Source: Streptomyces varsoviensis (GTDB taxonomy: Bacteria > Actinomycetota > Actinomycetes > Streptomycetales > Streptomycetaceae). Taken from it: a stretch of DNA of 64,000 nucleotides. Below the pieces are notes generated by a model, which saw only the letters and a list, made by a program, of their open reading frames with translations, did not search any database and was not told where the DNA came from. The position numbers were made by a program, and so were the translations under genes. Below, one piece after another: positions 1 to 7,146 of the stretch (the first letter of the stretch is position 1; each line of letters begins with the position of its first letter). The DNA lies in NCBI RefSeq assembly GCF_000718635.1, contig NZ_JOBF01000001.1:558001-622000 (forward strand), read 5' to 3'.

Positions 1-618
1 GCCGACGACCCGGGGCTCGCCCGTGAACCCGAGGCCCGCACCGCCGGATTCCGCGCCGCCCACCTGGCCCGGCTCACCCTGGACGACTGCGCTGTCCCCG
101 CCGACCGGCTGGTGGGACGGCCCGGCTTCGGCCTCGCGGAGGTCGCCGCGCGCGCCCTGACCCTCGGCCGGCTGTGCGTCGCCTTCGGCGCGCTCGGGGT
201 GGCCGAAGCATGCCGGGACGCCACCTTGCACACCGCCGCCCAGCGCCGCCGCTTCGGCCGCCGACTGGGCGAGTTCCAGCTCGTCCAGGGCCTGATCGCC
301 GACACGGAAGTGGCGCTGGAGGGGGCGCGGGCGCTGGCGCAGCGCGCGGCACGCGCGCTGGACGACGGCGACGACTGGGCCGTCGCCCAGGTGCTGACGG
401 CCAAACTGGCGGCCAGCCGCGCGGCTCGGCTCGCCGCGGACTGCTCCGCGCAGCTCCACGGGGCCGAGGGCCTGGCCGAGGGCTCTCCCGTCGAGCGCCG
501 GAGCCAGGACGCCCGCGTCCTGGAGATCATCGAGGGCAACACCCAGCTTCTGCAGCAGCTCATCGCCGAACAGGTCACGGCGCGCTGGCGCGCCGCCACG
601 ACGGGACGGGACGCATGA
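1..618 (+). CDS. Acyl-CoA dehydrogenase, C-terminal part (FkbI-like), 5' truncated by window
   Basis: The reading frame is open from base 1 and ends with TGA at 616-618, so the N-terminal half lies outside the window. The visible ~205 residues are the C-terminal helical domain of the acyl-CoA dehydrogenase family: a QRRRFGRRLGEFQLVQ segment typical of flavin binding and dimer contacts, then EGNTQLLQQLIAEQ near the end, where the family often has an EGT/EGN-type motif. The stop overlaps the start of the FkbH-like gene (ATGA). In methoxymalonyl-ACP loci, the FkbI-type dehydrogenase oxidises an ACP-bound glycerate-derived thioester, and it commonly sits beside fkbH. I infer that role from this pairing. 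The ACP (fkbJ-type) and 3-hydroxyacyl-CoA dehydrogenase (fkbK-type) that would complete the set are not in the window and may lie to the left. A general acyl-CoA dehydrogenase remains possible. Confidence 0.8.
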   Translation, partial: ADDPGLAREPEARTAGFRAAHLARLTLDDCAVPADRLVGRPGFGLAEVAARALTLGRLCVAFGALGVAEACRDATLHTAAQRRRFGRRLGEFQLVQGLIADTEVALEGARALAQRAARALDDGDDWAVAQVLTAKLAASRAARLAADCSAQLHGAEGLAEGSPVERRSQDARVLEIIEGNTQLLQQLIAEQVTARWRAATTGRDA

Positions 619-1664
619 ACGACCGTGGCACGGCGACCAGGCCCCCGCAAGTCAAATGCGTGGTCTGGGACTTGGACGACACCGTGTGGGACGGGGTGCT
701 GGCCGAGGGCGACGACGTACGGCTGCGCGAAGGCGTCGCGGACCTCATACGGGAACTCGACGCACGGGGCGTACTGCAGTCCGTGGCGAGCAAGAACCAG
801 CCTTCCGCGGCAGCCGCCAAACTCGCGGAACTGGGGCTGTCCGACTACTTCCTCTTCCCGCAGATCTCCTGGGAAGCCAAATCCCGGCTGCTGGAACGGA
901 TCGCCGAGCAGCTCAACATCGGCCCCGACACCCTGCTGTTCGTCGACGACTCGCCCTTCGAACGGGCCGAGGTCGCCGACCGGCTGCCCGCCGTCCGCAG
1001 CGCCGACCCGGCCGACCTGGCCGCCCTGCTCGACCGCGCCGACCTGCCGCCGAAGGCGGCGAGCGCCGACGCCACGCTGCGGCGCACCCGCTACCGCGAC
1101 GAAGCGCGACGCCAGGCCTACGAGGAGGACTTCACCGGGCCGCGCAAGGAATTCCTGCGCTCCCTGGACATGCGGCTGACGGTCCGCGACGCGAACCCCG
1201 ACGACCTCGACCGCGCCGCCGAACTGACGGAACGCACCCACCAGCTCAACACCACGGGACTGACCTTCTCCAAGGCACAACTGCGCCAGCTCATGTCCCA
1301 GCGGGAACACACCGTGCTGGTCGCCTCGCTCCGGGACCGCTTCGGCGCGTACGGCACCATCGGGCTGGTGCTGCTGACCCGGCAGGCGGGGGAGTGGCGC
1401 ATCCGGCTGTTCCTGATGTCCTGCCGGGTGATGGGCCGCGACATCGGCGGCGCCGTGCTCGCGCACCTGGCGGCCGCGGCGGACCGCCAGGGCGTCCGGC
1501 TCACCGCCGACTTCCGCCACACCGACGTCAACCGGCCCATGTACCTGCTCTACCGGCTGTCGGGGTTCGCCGCCGAGGAACGCGCCGGCCGGACGCTCCG
1601 CCTCCGCCTCGGCCCGAAGGCGAGCCGGTGCGTCCCCGACCACGTGACGCTCGAAGACCCCTGA
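615..1664 (+). CDS. fkbH: FkbH-like HAD-superfamily protein (glyceryl-ACP formation)
   Basis: A 349-residue protein close to the usual FkbH length. The HAD nucleophile motif is seen at residues 16-23 (VVWDLDDT, with Asp19 and Asp21). A second HAD segment, DTLLFVDDSPFERAEV, is followed by a C-terminal GNAT-like half (about residues 170-345). FkbH proteins take 1,3-bisphosphoglycerate, dephosphorylate it and load the glyceryl group on a discrete ACP. This is the first step to methoxymalonyl-ACP, hydroxymalonyl-ACP or tetronate units. ATG at 615 overlaps the stop of the dehydrogenase, so the two are translationally coupled. Beside an acyl-CoA dehydrogenase, an alkoxymalonyl extender is the more likely fate than a tetronate, because no KASIII or tetronate genes are visible. 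Which PKS module would use it is open; modules 4 and 7 have unusual ATs. Confidence 0.9.
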   Translation: MNDRGTATRPPQVKCVVWDLDDTVWDGVLAEGDDVRLREGVADLIRELDARGVLQSVASKNQPSAAAAKLAELGLSDYFLFPQISWEAKSRLLERIAEQLNIGPDTLLFVDDSPFERAEVADRLPAVRSADPADLAALLDRADLPPKAASADATLRRTRYRDEARRQAYEEDFTGPRKEFLRSLDMRLTVRDANPDDLDRAAELTERTHQLNTTGLTFSKAQLRQLMSQREHTVLVASLRDRFGAYGTIGLVLLTRQAGEWRIRLFLMSCRVMGRDIGGAVLAHLAAAADRQGVRLTADFRHTDVNRPMYLLYRLSGFAAEERAGRTLRLRLGPKASRCVPDHVTLEDP

Positions 1665-1718
1665 TACCGGCACCGCCCCGCAGCCACCCATCACGCGCAC
1701 GGCAGAGGAGCAACGGAC

Positions 1719-2357
1719 ATGGAAGCCTTCACCGACCGCTGGGCCGACCACTTCTCCAAGCTTTACGCCGACCTCCCCCTGGGAGAGATCTCCTGGTTCA
1801 CCGCGTCGGTCAGCCCCGTGCTCACCGAACTCGTCATCGACGGGACGCTGCGGCCCGGACAGCGGGTCGTCGACCTCGGCTGCGGAGCCGGGGTGCACGC
1901 CGCCTTCCTGGCCCGGCACGGAATGGACGTCATCGGCGTCGACCGCTCCGCGGTGGCCTTGGAGGCCGCCCGCCGGCTCATGGACCTCTTCGGCGTGCGC
2001 GTCACTCTGGTCGAGGCGGACATCCTCGCGACGACCCTGCCCGACGGCGAGGCCGATGCCGTGCACGACTCGTTCATCTACCACAACATCCGCCCCGAGG
2101 CCCGGCAGGCGTACGTTCGCGAGGCCGCCCGCGTCCTGCGGCCCGGGGGGCGGTTCGTCCTCGTGGGCTTCTCCGACCGCATGACCCCCGGCAGCGGCCC
2201 CCTGCGGCTGACCTCCGACGACGTGCTCGACGCCGTCACGCCGTACTTCGAGGTCGAGGAGTTCCGGAGGTTCCGCAACCTCCCGACCCGCGCCCGCCCC
2301 GACCAATGGCACTGGTTCGGCCACTTCCGCAAGCGGACCGTGCCCCGCACGGGATGA
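1719..2357 (+). CDS. Class I SAM-dependent methyltransferase
   Basis: A 212-residue Rossmann methyltransferase. Motif I is VDLGCGAGVHAAFLA (about residues 46-60), followed by an acidic residue at the end of beta-2 (GVDRS). A motif similar to UbiE/methyltransferase-11 proteins follows (DSFIYHN, then AARVLRPGGRFVLVGF). ATG at 1719 is preceded by AGAGGAG at a good ribosome-binding distance. The 54-base gap to fkbH is the only real gap in the early operon. A likely job is O-methylation: either of a hydroxymalonyl-ACP (the FkbG step of the methoxymalonyl pathway) or of the finished polyketide. The sequence does not look like the catechol-O-methyltransferase type that I associate with FkbG, so the substrate is uncertain. 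Confidence 0.8.
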   Translation: MEAFTDRWADHFSKLYADLPLGEISWFTASVSPVLTELVIDGTLRPGQRVVDLGCGAGVHAAFLARHGMDVIGVDRSAVALEAARRLMDLFGVRVTLVEADILATTLPDGEADAVHDSFIYHNIRPEARQAYVREAARVLRPGGRFVLVGFSDRMTPGSGPLRLTSDDVLDAVTPYFEVEEFRRFRNLPTRARPDQWHWFGHFRKRTVPRTG

Positions 2358-3112
2358 GGCGCGCCATGCGCGGAACACCGCCGGGCGCACTTCGGCACCC
2401 GCACGTCTGGCTGGTGGACCTCGCGGAACTCGCCGCCGGGCGAGCCTCCGCGCGGGCCGCCGCACACCTGGCGCTGCGCGCGCTCGCCGCCCACCACCTG
2501 GGCTGTCGGCCGGCCGACGTGCCGCTCGTACGCCACTGCCCCCGCTGCGGAACCGCCGATCACGGCAGGCTCGTTCTCACGGGCCCGGCGTCGGTGCACC
2601 TGAGCCTGTCGCACTCCGCGGACCTGGCCGCGATCGCGCTGTGCGGCGGCCCCGCCGGCGTGGACGTCGAGCGCGTACGGCCGGACGTCGACTGGCAACG
2701 GCTCGCGAAGCGCGTTCTCGCTCCCCGGGAGGCGCCCCCGCGAGGGTGCGAGCGGAACTGGTTCGAGCTGTGGACCGCCAAGGAGGCGGTGCTCAAACTC
2801 GTGGGGCGGGGCTTCGCCCAGCCCCTCAGCGGCATCACCCTCACCGCCCCCGACGCGGCGGGGTGGTCGCGGGCCGGCATGGCCCCCCGCACCGGCACGG
2901 CCGAAGACGTCGGCTGGGTGCGGAGACTGTCCGCGCCCGCCGGGTTCGCCGCCGCTCTCGCGGTCGCGCGCCGCGCGCCGCCGCCTGTGGTGCGTGGGCT
3001 GCGGCCCGCCTCGTCGGACGAGATCACGCGCTGGGCCGACGAGCCCGGCCGCCTTGCGGCAGCTACCGCGGACCTTCCCCAGGAGCGGGACATCCCCCAG
3101 GAGAGCGCATGA
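2354..3112 (+). CDS. 4'-phosphopantetheinyl transferase (Sfp/Gsp type)
   Basis: A 252-residue Sfp-type enzyme that would convert apo-ACP domains of the PKS to the holo form by transferring phosphopantetheine from CoA. Three family signatures are seen: the SLSHSADLAAIAL segment, the Mg-binding GVDVERVRPDVDW segment, and WTAKEAVLKLVGRG, which matches the WxxKEAxxK motif. An N-terminal CPRCGTADHGR segment is also typical. The ATG at 2354 overlaps the methyltransferase stop (ATGA). An in-frame ATG at 2366 is an alternative start. The open frame extends far upstream, but there it is only a shadow of the two previous genes. A dedicated PPTase in a PKS cluster is common. Confidence 0.9.
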   Translation: MRRAMRGTPPGALRHPHVWLVDLAELAAGRASARAAAHLALRALAAHHLGCRPADVPLVRHCPRCGTADHGRLVLTGPASVHLSLSHSADLAAIALCGGPAGVDVERVRPDVDWQRLAKRVLAPREAPPRGCERNWFELWTAKEAVLKLVGRGFAQPLSGITLTAPDAAGWSRAGMAPRTGTAEDVGWVRRLSAPAGFAAALAVARRAPPPVVRGLRPASSDEITRWADEPGRLAAATADLPQERDIPQESA

Positions 3113-3879
3113 GCGAACAGCGTTTCAAAGACCGAACGGTACTGATCACCGGCGGCGGGCGCGGCATCGGGCGAGTGCTGGCGCTGGCCTTCGGCGCGGA
3201 GGGCGCCCGCGTCGCCCTCGCGGCCCGGACCGCGGAGCAACTCCACGCCGTCGCCGCGGAAGCCGAACGGGCGGGCGCCGCCGCGCTCCCGCTCGTCTGC
3301 GACGTCCGGCACGAGGACCAGGTGGCCGACGCCGTCGCCCGCGTCGAGGAGGCGTACGGCCCCGTCGACGTGCTCGTCAACTGCGCCGGGGCCTTCGACA
3401 TGGGACCGACGGAGAAGTTCCCCGCCGAGCGGGCGCGGGACCTGTTCGAGACCAATGTGACCGGCACCCTGCTGGTCTCCCAGCGGGTGGCGCCGGGCAT
3501 GCTCGAACGCGCCCGGGGGAAGATCGTCAACTTCGCCTCCCTGCTGTCGTTCACGGCCTTCCCCGGCCGCGCCGCCTACGCCGCCAGCAAGGGCGGCGTG
3601 CTCCAGCTCACGAGGGCCCTCGCCCTGGACTGGGCGGGGCGCGGCATCAACGTCAACGCGGTGGCGCCGGGCATGATCCGGATCGAGACCCCGCACCCCG
3701 CGGTCGCGGCGGGCACGCTGCGCCGCGACGACATCGCCGCGCGCATCCCCGCCGGGCGGCCGGGCACCCCGCAGGACGTGGCCGGCGCCGTCCTGTTCCT
3801 CAGCTCGGACGCGGCCGACTACATCCACGGCCAGACCCTGGCAGTCGACGGGGGATGGCTGGTCAACGGCTATGTGTGA
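3109..3879 (+). CDS. Short-chain dehydrogenase/reductase (FabG/gluconate 5-dehydrogenase-like)
   Basis: A 256-residue classical SDR. It has the cofactor motif TGGGRGIG near residue 12, an NCAG-type segment (VLVNCAGAF), a catalytic Ser in the FASLLSF segment, and YAASKGG supplying the Tyr-x3-Lys pair. The C-terminus (DYIHGQTLAVDGGWLVNGYV) is typical of FabG-like SDRs. It would reduce a ketone or oxidise an alcohol with NAD(P)(H). The start ATG overlaps the PPTase stop (ATGA) and the stop overlaps the next gene by eight bases. Together with two further oxidoreductases and a LigAB-like pair downstream, it may belong to a small-molecule branch (a precursor or an attached group) rather than act on the nascent polyketide. 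The substrate is unknown. Confidence 0.88.
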   Translation: MSEQRFKDRTVLITGGGRGIGRVLALAFGAEGARVALAARTAEQLHAVAAEAERAGAAALPLVCDVRHEDQVADAVARVEEAYGPVDVLVNCAGAFDMGPTEKFPAERARDLFETNVTGTLLVSQRVAPGMLERARGKIVNFASLLSFTAFPGRAAYAASKGGVLQLTRALALDWAGRGINVNAVAPGMIRIETPHPAVAAGTLRRDDIAARIPAGRPGTPQDVAGAVLFLSSDAADYIHGQTLAVDGGWLVNGYV

Positions 3880-4840
3880 ACCCGAGAGCAGGGCCCGCGC
3901 CAACGGCCCGGCGGCGACCGCGGCCGAGCCGGTCGGGGTGCTGGTGCCCGACGGACGAGGGGTGCGCGCGGTCGGGGCCGCCCCCGGGCTCGTACCCCTG
4001 CGCTACGCCCTCGACGGGCCGCTGCCCCCGGCCGCCACCGCCGCCCGCGTGCTCGTGCCCGGCCGCGGCCCGGTCGAGCGCCACCTGGACCTGGTGCGCG
4101 CCCTGCCCGGCCTGCGCCTCGTACAACTGCTCCACTCGGGGACCGAACAGTGGGCCGGACGGCTCCCGGCCGGCCTGCTGCTGTCGAACGCGCGAGGCGC
4201 GCACGGCCCCTGCACGGCGGAATGGGCGCTGGCGGCTCTGCTCGCGGTGGTACGGGAGTTCCCCGAGGCGTTCGCGTCACAGACCCGCGGTACGTGGCGG
4301 CCGTTCGCCGCGGAGACTCTGGAGGGCAAGCGCGTACTGATCGTCGGCGCCGGCAGCATCGGGGCCGCCCTCCGGGTCCGGCTGGAGGCCTGCGGCGCCG
4401 GATGCACCATGGTGGCTCGCCGGGCCAGACCCGGCGTGCACGGCCGCGACGAACTGTGCGGACTCCTCCCGCACCACGACGCCGTGGTGCTCGCGGCACC
4501 GCTGACGGCGGAGAGCCGCGGCATGGCCGACGCGGAGTTCCTCGCCCTGATGCCGGACCGGGCGGTGCTGGTCAACGCCGGCCGCGGGGCCCTGGTCGAC
4601 ACCGGAGCCCTCCTCGCCGAACTCGGCCGCGGGCGGCTGCGCGCGGCCCTGGATGTCACCGACCCGGAGCCGCTGCCCGACGGCCACCCCCTCTGGTCCG
4701 CCCCCGGCGTCCTGATCAGTCCCCATATCGGCGGTGGCGCGGGGGACTCCGAGGAGCGCGCGTGGACCGTCGCGGTCGACCAGATCAGCCGGTTCGCCCG
4801 CGGCCTGCGACCGCCCAACGCCGTCCCGTCCCCCACCTGA
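3872..4840 (+). CDS. D-isomer-specific 2-hydroxyacid dehydrogenase
   Basis: A 322-residue NAD-dependent dehydrogenase. The Rossmann motif VGAGSIGAAL lies near residue 155. The catalytic set of the family is visible: Arg in NAGRGALVD, Glu in DPEPLPDGHPLW, and His in ISPHIGGG. The family interconverts 2-keto and D-2-hydroxy acids. It begins at an ATG eight bases inside the SDR gene. In the operon it stands between an SDR and a Gfo/Idh/MocA oxidoreductase, which suggests a short pathway working on a hydroxy acid or keto acid. A ring-cleaved aromatic acid or a glycerate-like unit would fit, but this is inference. Confidence 0.88.
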   Translation: MCEPESRARANGPAATAAEPVGVLVPDGRGVRAVGAAPGLVPLRYALDGPLPPAATAARVLVPGRGPVERHLDLVRALPGLRLVQLLHSGTEQWAGRLPAGLLLSNARGAHGPCTAEWALAALLAVVREFPEAFASQTRGTWRPFAAETLEGKRVLIVGAGSIGAALRVRLEACGAGCTMVARRARPGVHGRDELCGLLPHHDAVVLAAPLTAESRGMADAEFLALMPDRAVLVNAGRGALVDTGALLAELGRGRLRAALDVTDPEPLPDGHPLWSAPGVLISPHIGGGAGDSEERAWTVAVDQISRFARGLRPPNAVPSPT

Positions 4841-4869
4841 CCCCGAACCGCTCGACAGGAGAAGCCGAC

Positions 4870-5934
4870 ATGCCCCAGCGGTCCCATGCTCCCTTCCTCC
4901 ACGCCATCGTCGGCTGCGGCCGGGTGGCGCCGAACCACGTCGACGGCTTCCGGGCCCTGGCAGAGCCCTGGGAGGTGGGCTGGGCCTGCGACCGGGAACC
5001 CGCGAGGGCGCGGGAATTCGCCGCCGCACACGGCATCGCCGCCGCCACCGCGTCCGCCGCCGAGGTGTTCGCCGACCCGGCCGTCACCAGTGTCTCCCTC
5101 ACCGTCGACCACGCCCAGCACGCGCCGCTCGCGGAGCAGGCGCTGACCGCGGGCAAGCACGTACTGGTCGAGAAGCCGCTCGCGCTGTCCGTCGCCGACG
5201 GGGAGCGGCTGGTGCGGCTGGCCGCGGACCGCGGCCGGGTGCTGTCCGTGGTCTCGCAGCACCTGTACGACCCGCTGGTGCGCGCCGTGCACCGCTGGGT
5301 GAAGGACGGGGTGCTCGGGCGGCTGCTGCACTGCCGCGTCTCGCTGGAGTCGAGCAGGGAGGAGCCGTACTACGCGGACAGCTACTGGCGCGGCACCTGG
5401 GCGGGCGAGGGCGGCTCGGCGGTGATCAACCAGGGCTACCACTGCCTGGACGTGGCGCGCACGCTCTGCGGAGAGCTGCGGGTGGTGGCCTCGGTGGCGC
5501 GCTGCGGAGAGCTGTTCGCCACGATGGAGACCGAGGACACCCTCAGCGCGCTGCTGGCCGCGGGGGAGGTCCCCGTGGCCTTCAGCGTGACCGTCGGCTC
5601 CACCGTCACCTGGCGGTCGCGGATCGAACTCATCGGCTCGGCCGGGACCGTGGAGTTCGACATCGACCACCCCGCGAGCCTCCACCGGGCCACCGGCAGC
5701 GCCGAACTGGAGCGGCTGGCCGCGGTGGAGCGGGCGAGGGCGGCGGAGGAGGAGCCGCCGGGCATCGACTACTACGGCGTCTCGCACCGGCGGCAGATCG
5801 CCGACTTCGCGCAATCCGTACAGCGCGGCGAGCCCATGACGGCCTCGACCGGGAACGGGCTGCGGATGGCGGCCCTGATCACCGACCTCTACGCCGCCGC
5901 CGGACTCGATCGCGCGCAGCGGCGGGAGGCGTGA
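4870..5934 (+). CDS. Gfo/Idh/MocA-family oxidoreductase
   Basis: A 354-residue two-domain NAD(P)-dependent oxidoreductase. The N-terminal Rossmann motif is AIVGCGRVAPNH. The family signature VEKPLAL (Glu-Lys-Pro) lies near residue 100. The GFO/IDH C-terminal domain follows, with an INQGYHCLD segment carrying a probable catalytic His. ATG at 4870 follows an AGGAGAAG ribosome-binding site. The stop is one base before the GTG of the LigB-like gene. The family mostly handles sugars and inositols, but it also includes LigC, the 4-carboxy-2-hydroxymuconate-6-semialdehyde dehydrogenase that follows LigAB in protocatechuate 4,5-cleavage. Since LigB- and LigA-like genes follow directly, a LigC-like role is a reasonable hypothesis but is not proven by motifs. 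Confidence 0.85.
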   Translation: MPQRSHAPFLHAIVGCGRVAPNHVDGFRALAEPWEVGWACDREPARAREFAAAHGIAAATASAAEVFADPAVTSVSLTVDHAQHAPLAEQALTAGKHVLVEKPLALSVADGERLVRLAADRGRVLSVVSQHLYDPLVRAVHRWVKDGVLGRLLHCRVSLESSREEPYYADSYWRGTWAGEGGSAVINQGYHCLDVARTLCGELRVVASVARCGELFATMETEDTLSALLAAGEVPVAFSVTVGSTVTWRSRIELIGSAGTVEFDIDHPASLHRATGSAELERLAAVERARAAEEEPPGIDYYGVSHRRQIADFAQSVQRGEPMTASTGNGLRMAALITDLYAAAGLDRAQRREA

Positions 5935-5935
5935 G

Positions 5936-6805
5936 GTGGGGCCGACGGCGGGACTTGAGACAGAACTTGAGACAGAACTTGAGACGGGAAGCGTCGTGGC
6001 GGCCGCAGGCGTACCGCACACGCCGGCCTTCCCGGAGCTGGCGAACCGGCCGGAGGGCACGGACATCCGCGAGCGCTACGCGGCCGTCGCCCACGTGCTC
6101 GACGCCGCGCGCCCGGACGTTCTGTGCGTGTTCACCAGCGACCACATCAACACCTTCTTCCTCGACAACTGGCCGAACCTCGCCGTGATCGCGGCCGACG
6201 AGGTGAGCGGCCCCCTCGACGAGGTGCCGGGCGTGGCGCGCACCCGAATCCCCGTCCACGCGGACCTGGCCGCCCACCTCTACGAGACCTGCGTGCGCCG
6301 CGACTTCGACCCCGCGCTCGTACTGGACGCCGCCGTCGACCACAGCGTGGTCGTGCCCCTGCACTTCCTCAACGCGAACAGGCCGCTGCCGATCGTCCCC
6401 ATACACGTCAACGGCATGATCGCGCCGCTGCCCGGGCCCCGGCGCTGCCTGCAGCTCGGCGCCGCGGTCGCGGACGGCATCCGCACGTTCTCCCCCCGCC
6501 TGCGGGTCGCGGTGGTGGCCAGCGGCAGCTTCTCCCTGGAGGTCGGCGGTCCGGCCGTACACGCCGGGGCGACCTACGGAGTCCCCCGGCCCGACTGGGC
6601 CGCGCGCGTGCTGAGCCATCTGCGGTACGGGCGGCACGCGGCGCTGGCGGCGGAGACCACACCACGGCTGCTCGCCGAGGCCGGGACCGTGGCGGGCGAA
6701 CTGCTGAGCTGGCTGGGCATGCTGGGCGCGGCCGAGGGCCTGAAACTCGCCCACCTCGACTACCGCGAAGGGGAGGGGCATGGCTTCGTCGCCTGGCGCG
6801 AGTGA
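5936..6805 (+). CDS. LigB-like class III extradiol dioxygenase large subunit, catalytic His missing
   Basis: A 289-residue member of the LigB superfamily (protocatechuate 4,5-dioxygenase beta subunit and relatives). Aligned by eye with LigB as I remember it, the iron ligands are kept: His28 (VPHTPA), His70 (SDHINTFF) and Glu255 (GELLSWLGM). A conserved second-shell His136 (VDHSVVVPL) is also kept. The catalytic acid-base His of LigB, in its GGMSHQ loop, is replaced: this protein reads SGSFSLEV, with Leu201 at that place. GTG at 5936 is the first start. The N-terminal extension encodes LETE repeats from a 12-bp tandem repeat, so GTG at 5996 is an alternative start that skips it. The gene overlaps the LigA-like gene by 26 bases. 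It may use an unusual mechanism, bind a different substrate or have lost ring-cleaving activity. Confidence 0.85.
   Translation: MGPTAGLETELETELETGSVVAAAGVPHTPAFPELANRPEGTDIRERYAAVAHVLDAARPDVLCVFTSDHINTFFLDNWPNLAVIAADEVSGPLDEVPGVARTRIPVHADLAAHLYETCVRRDFDPALVLDAAVDHSVVVPLHFLNANRPLPIVPIHVNGMIAPLPGPRRCLQLGAAVADGIRTFSPRLRVAVVASGSFSLEVGGPAVHAGATYGVPRPDWAARVLSHLRYGRHAALAAETTPRLLAEAGTVAGELLSWLGMLGAAEGLKLAHLDYREGEGHGFVAWRE
5954..5985 (+). repeat. 12-bp direct repeat at the start of the LigB-like gene
   Basis: CTTGAGACAGAA occurs at 5954-5965 and 5966-5977, followed by a partial third copy, CTTGAGAC, at 5978-5985. The unit is a multiple of three, so it stays in frame and encodes Leu-Glu-Thr-Glu repeats before the conserved domain begins. 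It may be replication slippage in a non-conserved leader. Confidence 0.95.
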
Positions 6806-7115
6806 CATCCGCGGCCTGCGCGCCGCGTACACCGTCAACCGGCTCTGCCACCGACTGCACCGGGACCCCGATCTCGTGCGACGGCTCCGAGAGGGCCCCG
6901 AACGCGCCCTCGCCGACTGGCCGCTCACCGCCGAGGACCGGCGCCTGCTGCTGACCGGCGACATCGCCGCCCTGTACGGGCGCGGTGCGCACCCGGTCCT
7001 GCTGGTGCGGATCGCGGCGCTGTCTTTGTTCGGCGTCACCGCCGACGACTACAGTCGCCGAATCCGGACCGCCGGCCGCCGTGGGGGCGCGCCGAGGGCC
7101 CCGACGGACGCCTGA
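6780..7115 (+). CDS. LigA-like extradiol dioxygenase small subunit
   Basis: A 111-residue helical protein matching the LigA small-subunit pattern. It has an early NRLCHRL...REGPERALADW helix, then LTAEDRRLLLTGDIAALYGRGAHPVLLVRIAAL, in which the 'LT.e......D...l...G.hp.ll' spacing is family-like. In LigAB enzymes the alpha subunit covers the active site of the beta subunit. The ATG lies inside the LigB-like gene, so the two are translationally coupled and probably form a heteromeric complex. It is a little shorter than free-standing LigA. No metal ligands are expected here. Keeping the partner subunit suggests the pair is still a folded, working complex even though the LigB-like protein has lost its catalytic His. 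Confidence 0.8.
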   Translation: MASSPGASDIRGLRAAYTVNRLCHRLHRDPDLVRRLREGPERALADWPLTAEDRRLLLTGDIAALYGRGAHPVLLVRIAALSLFGVTADDYSRRIRTAGRRGGAPRAPTDA

Positions 7116-7146
7116 GGCGGGGCGGGAGAGAGGGACGGGAGCGCCC

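Noticed and set aside
174..614. N-terminal extension of FkbH to base 174
   Set aside because: The extra part is an Arg/Gly/Pro-rich shadow of the dehydrogenase; FkbH homology begins at 615.
615..1664. FkbH as proof of a spirotetronate cluster
   Set aside because: An AbyU-like gene is present, but there is no KASIII or tetronate-closing gene and the PKS carries its own TE. The paired acyl-CoA dehydrogenase points to an alkoxymalonyl extender.
656..2353. N-terminal extension of the PPTase frame back to 656
   Set aside because: It overlaps fkbH and the methyltransferase in another frame, and all PPTase motifs lie after 2354.
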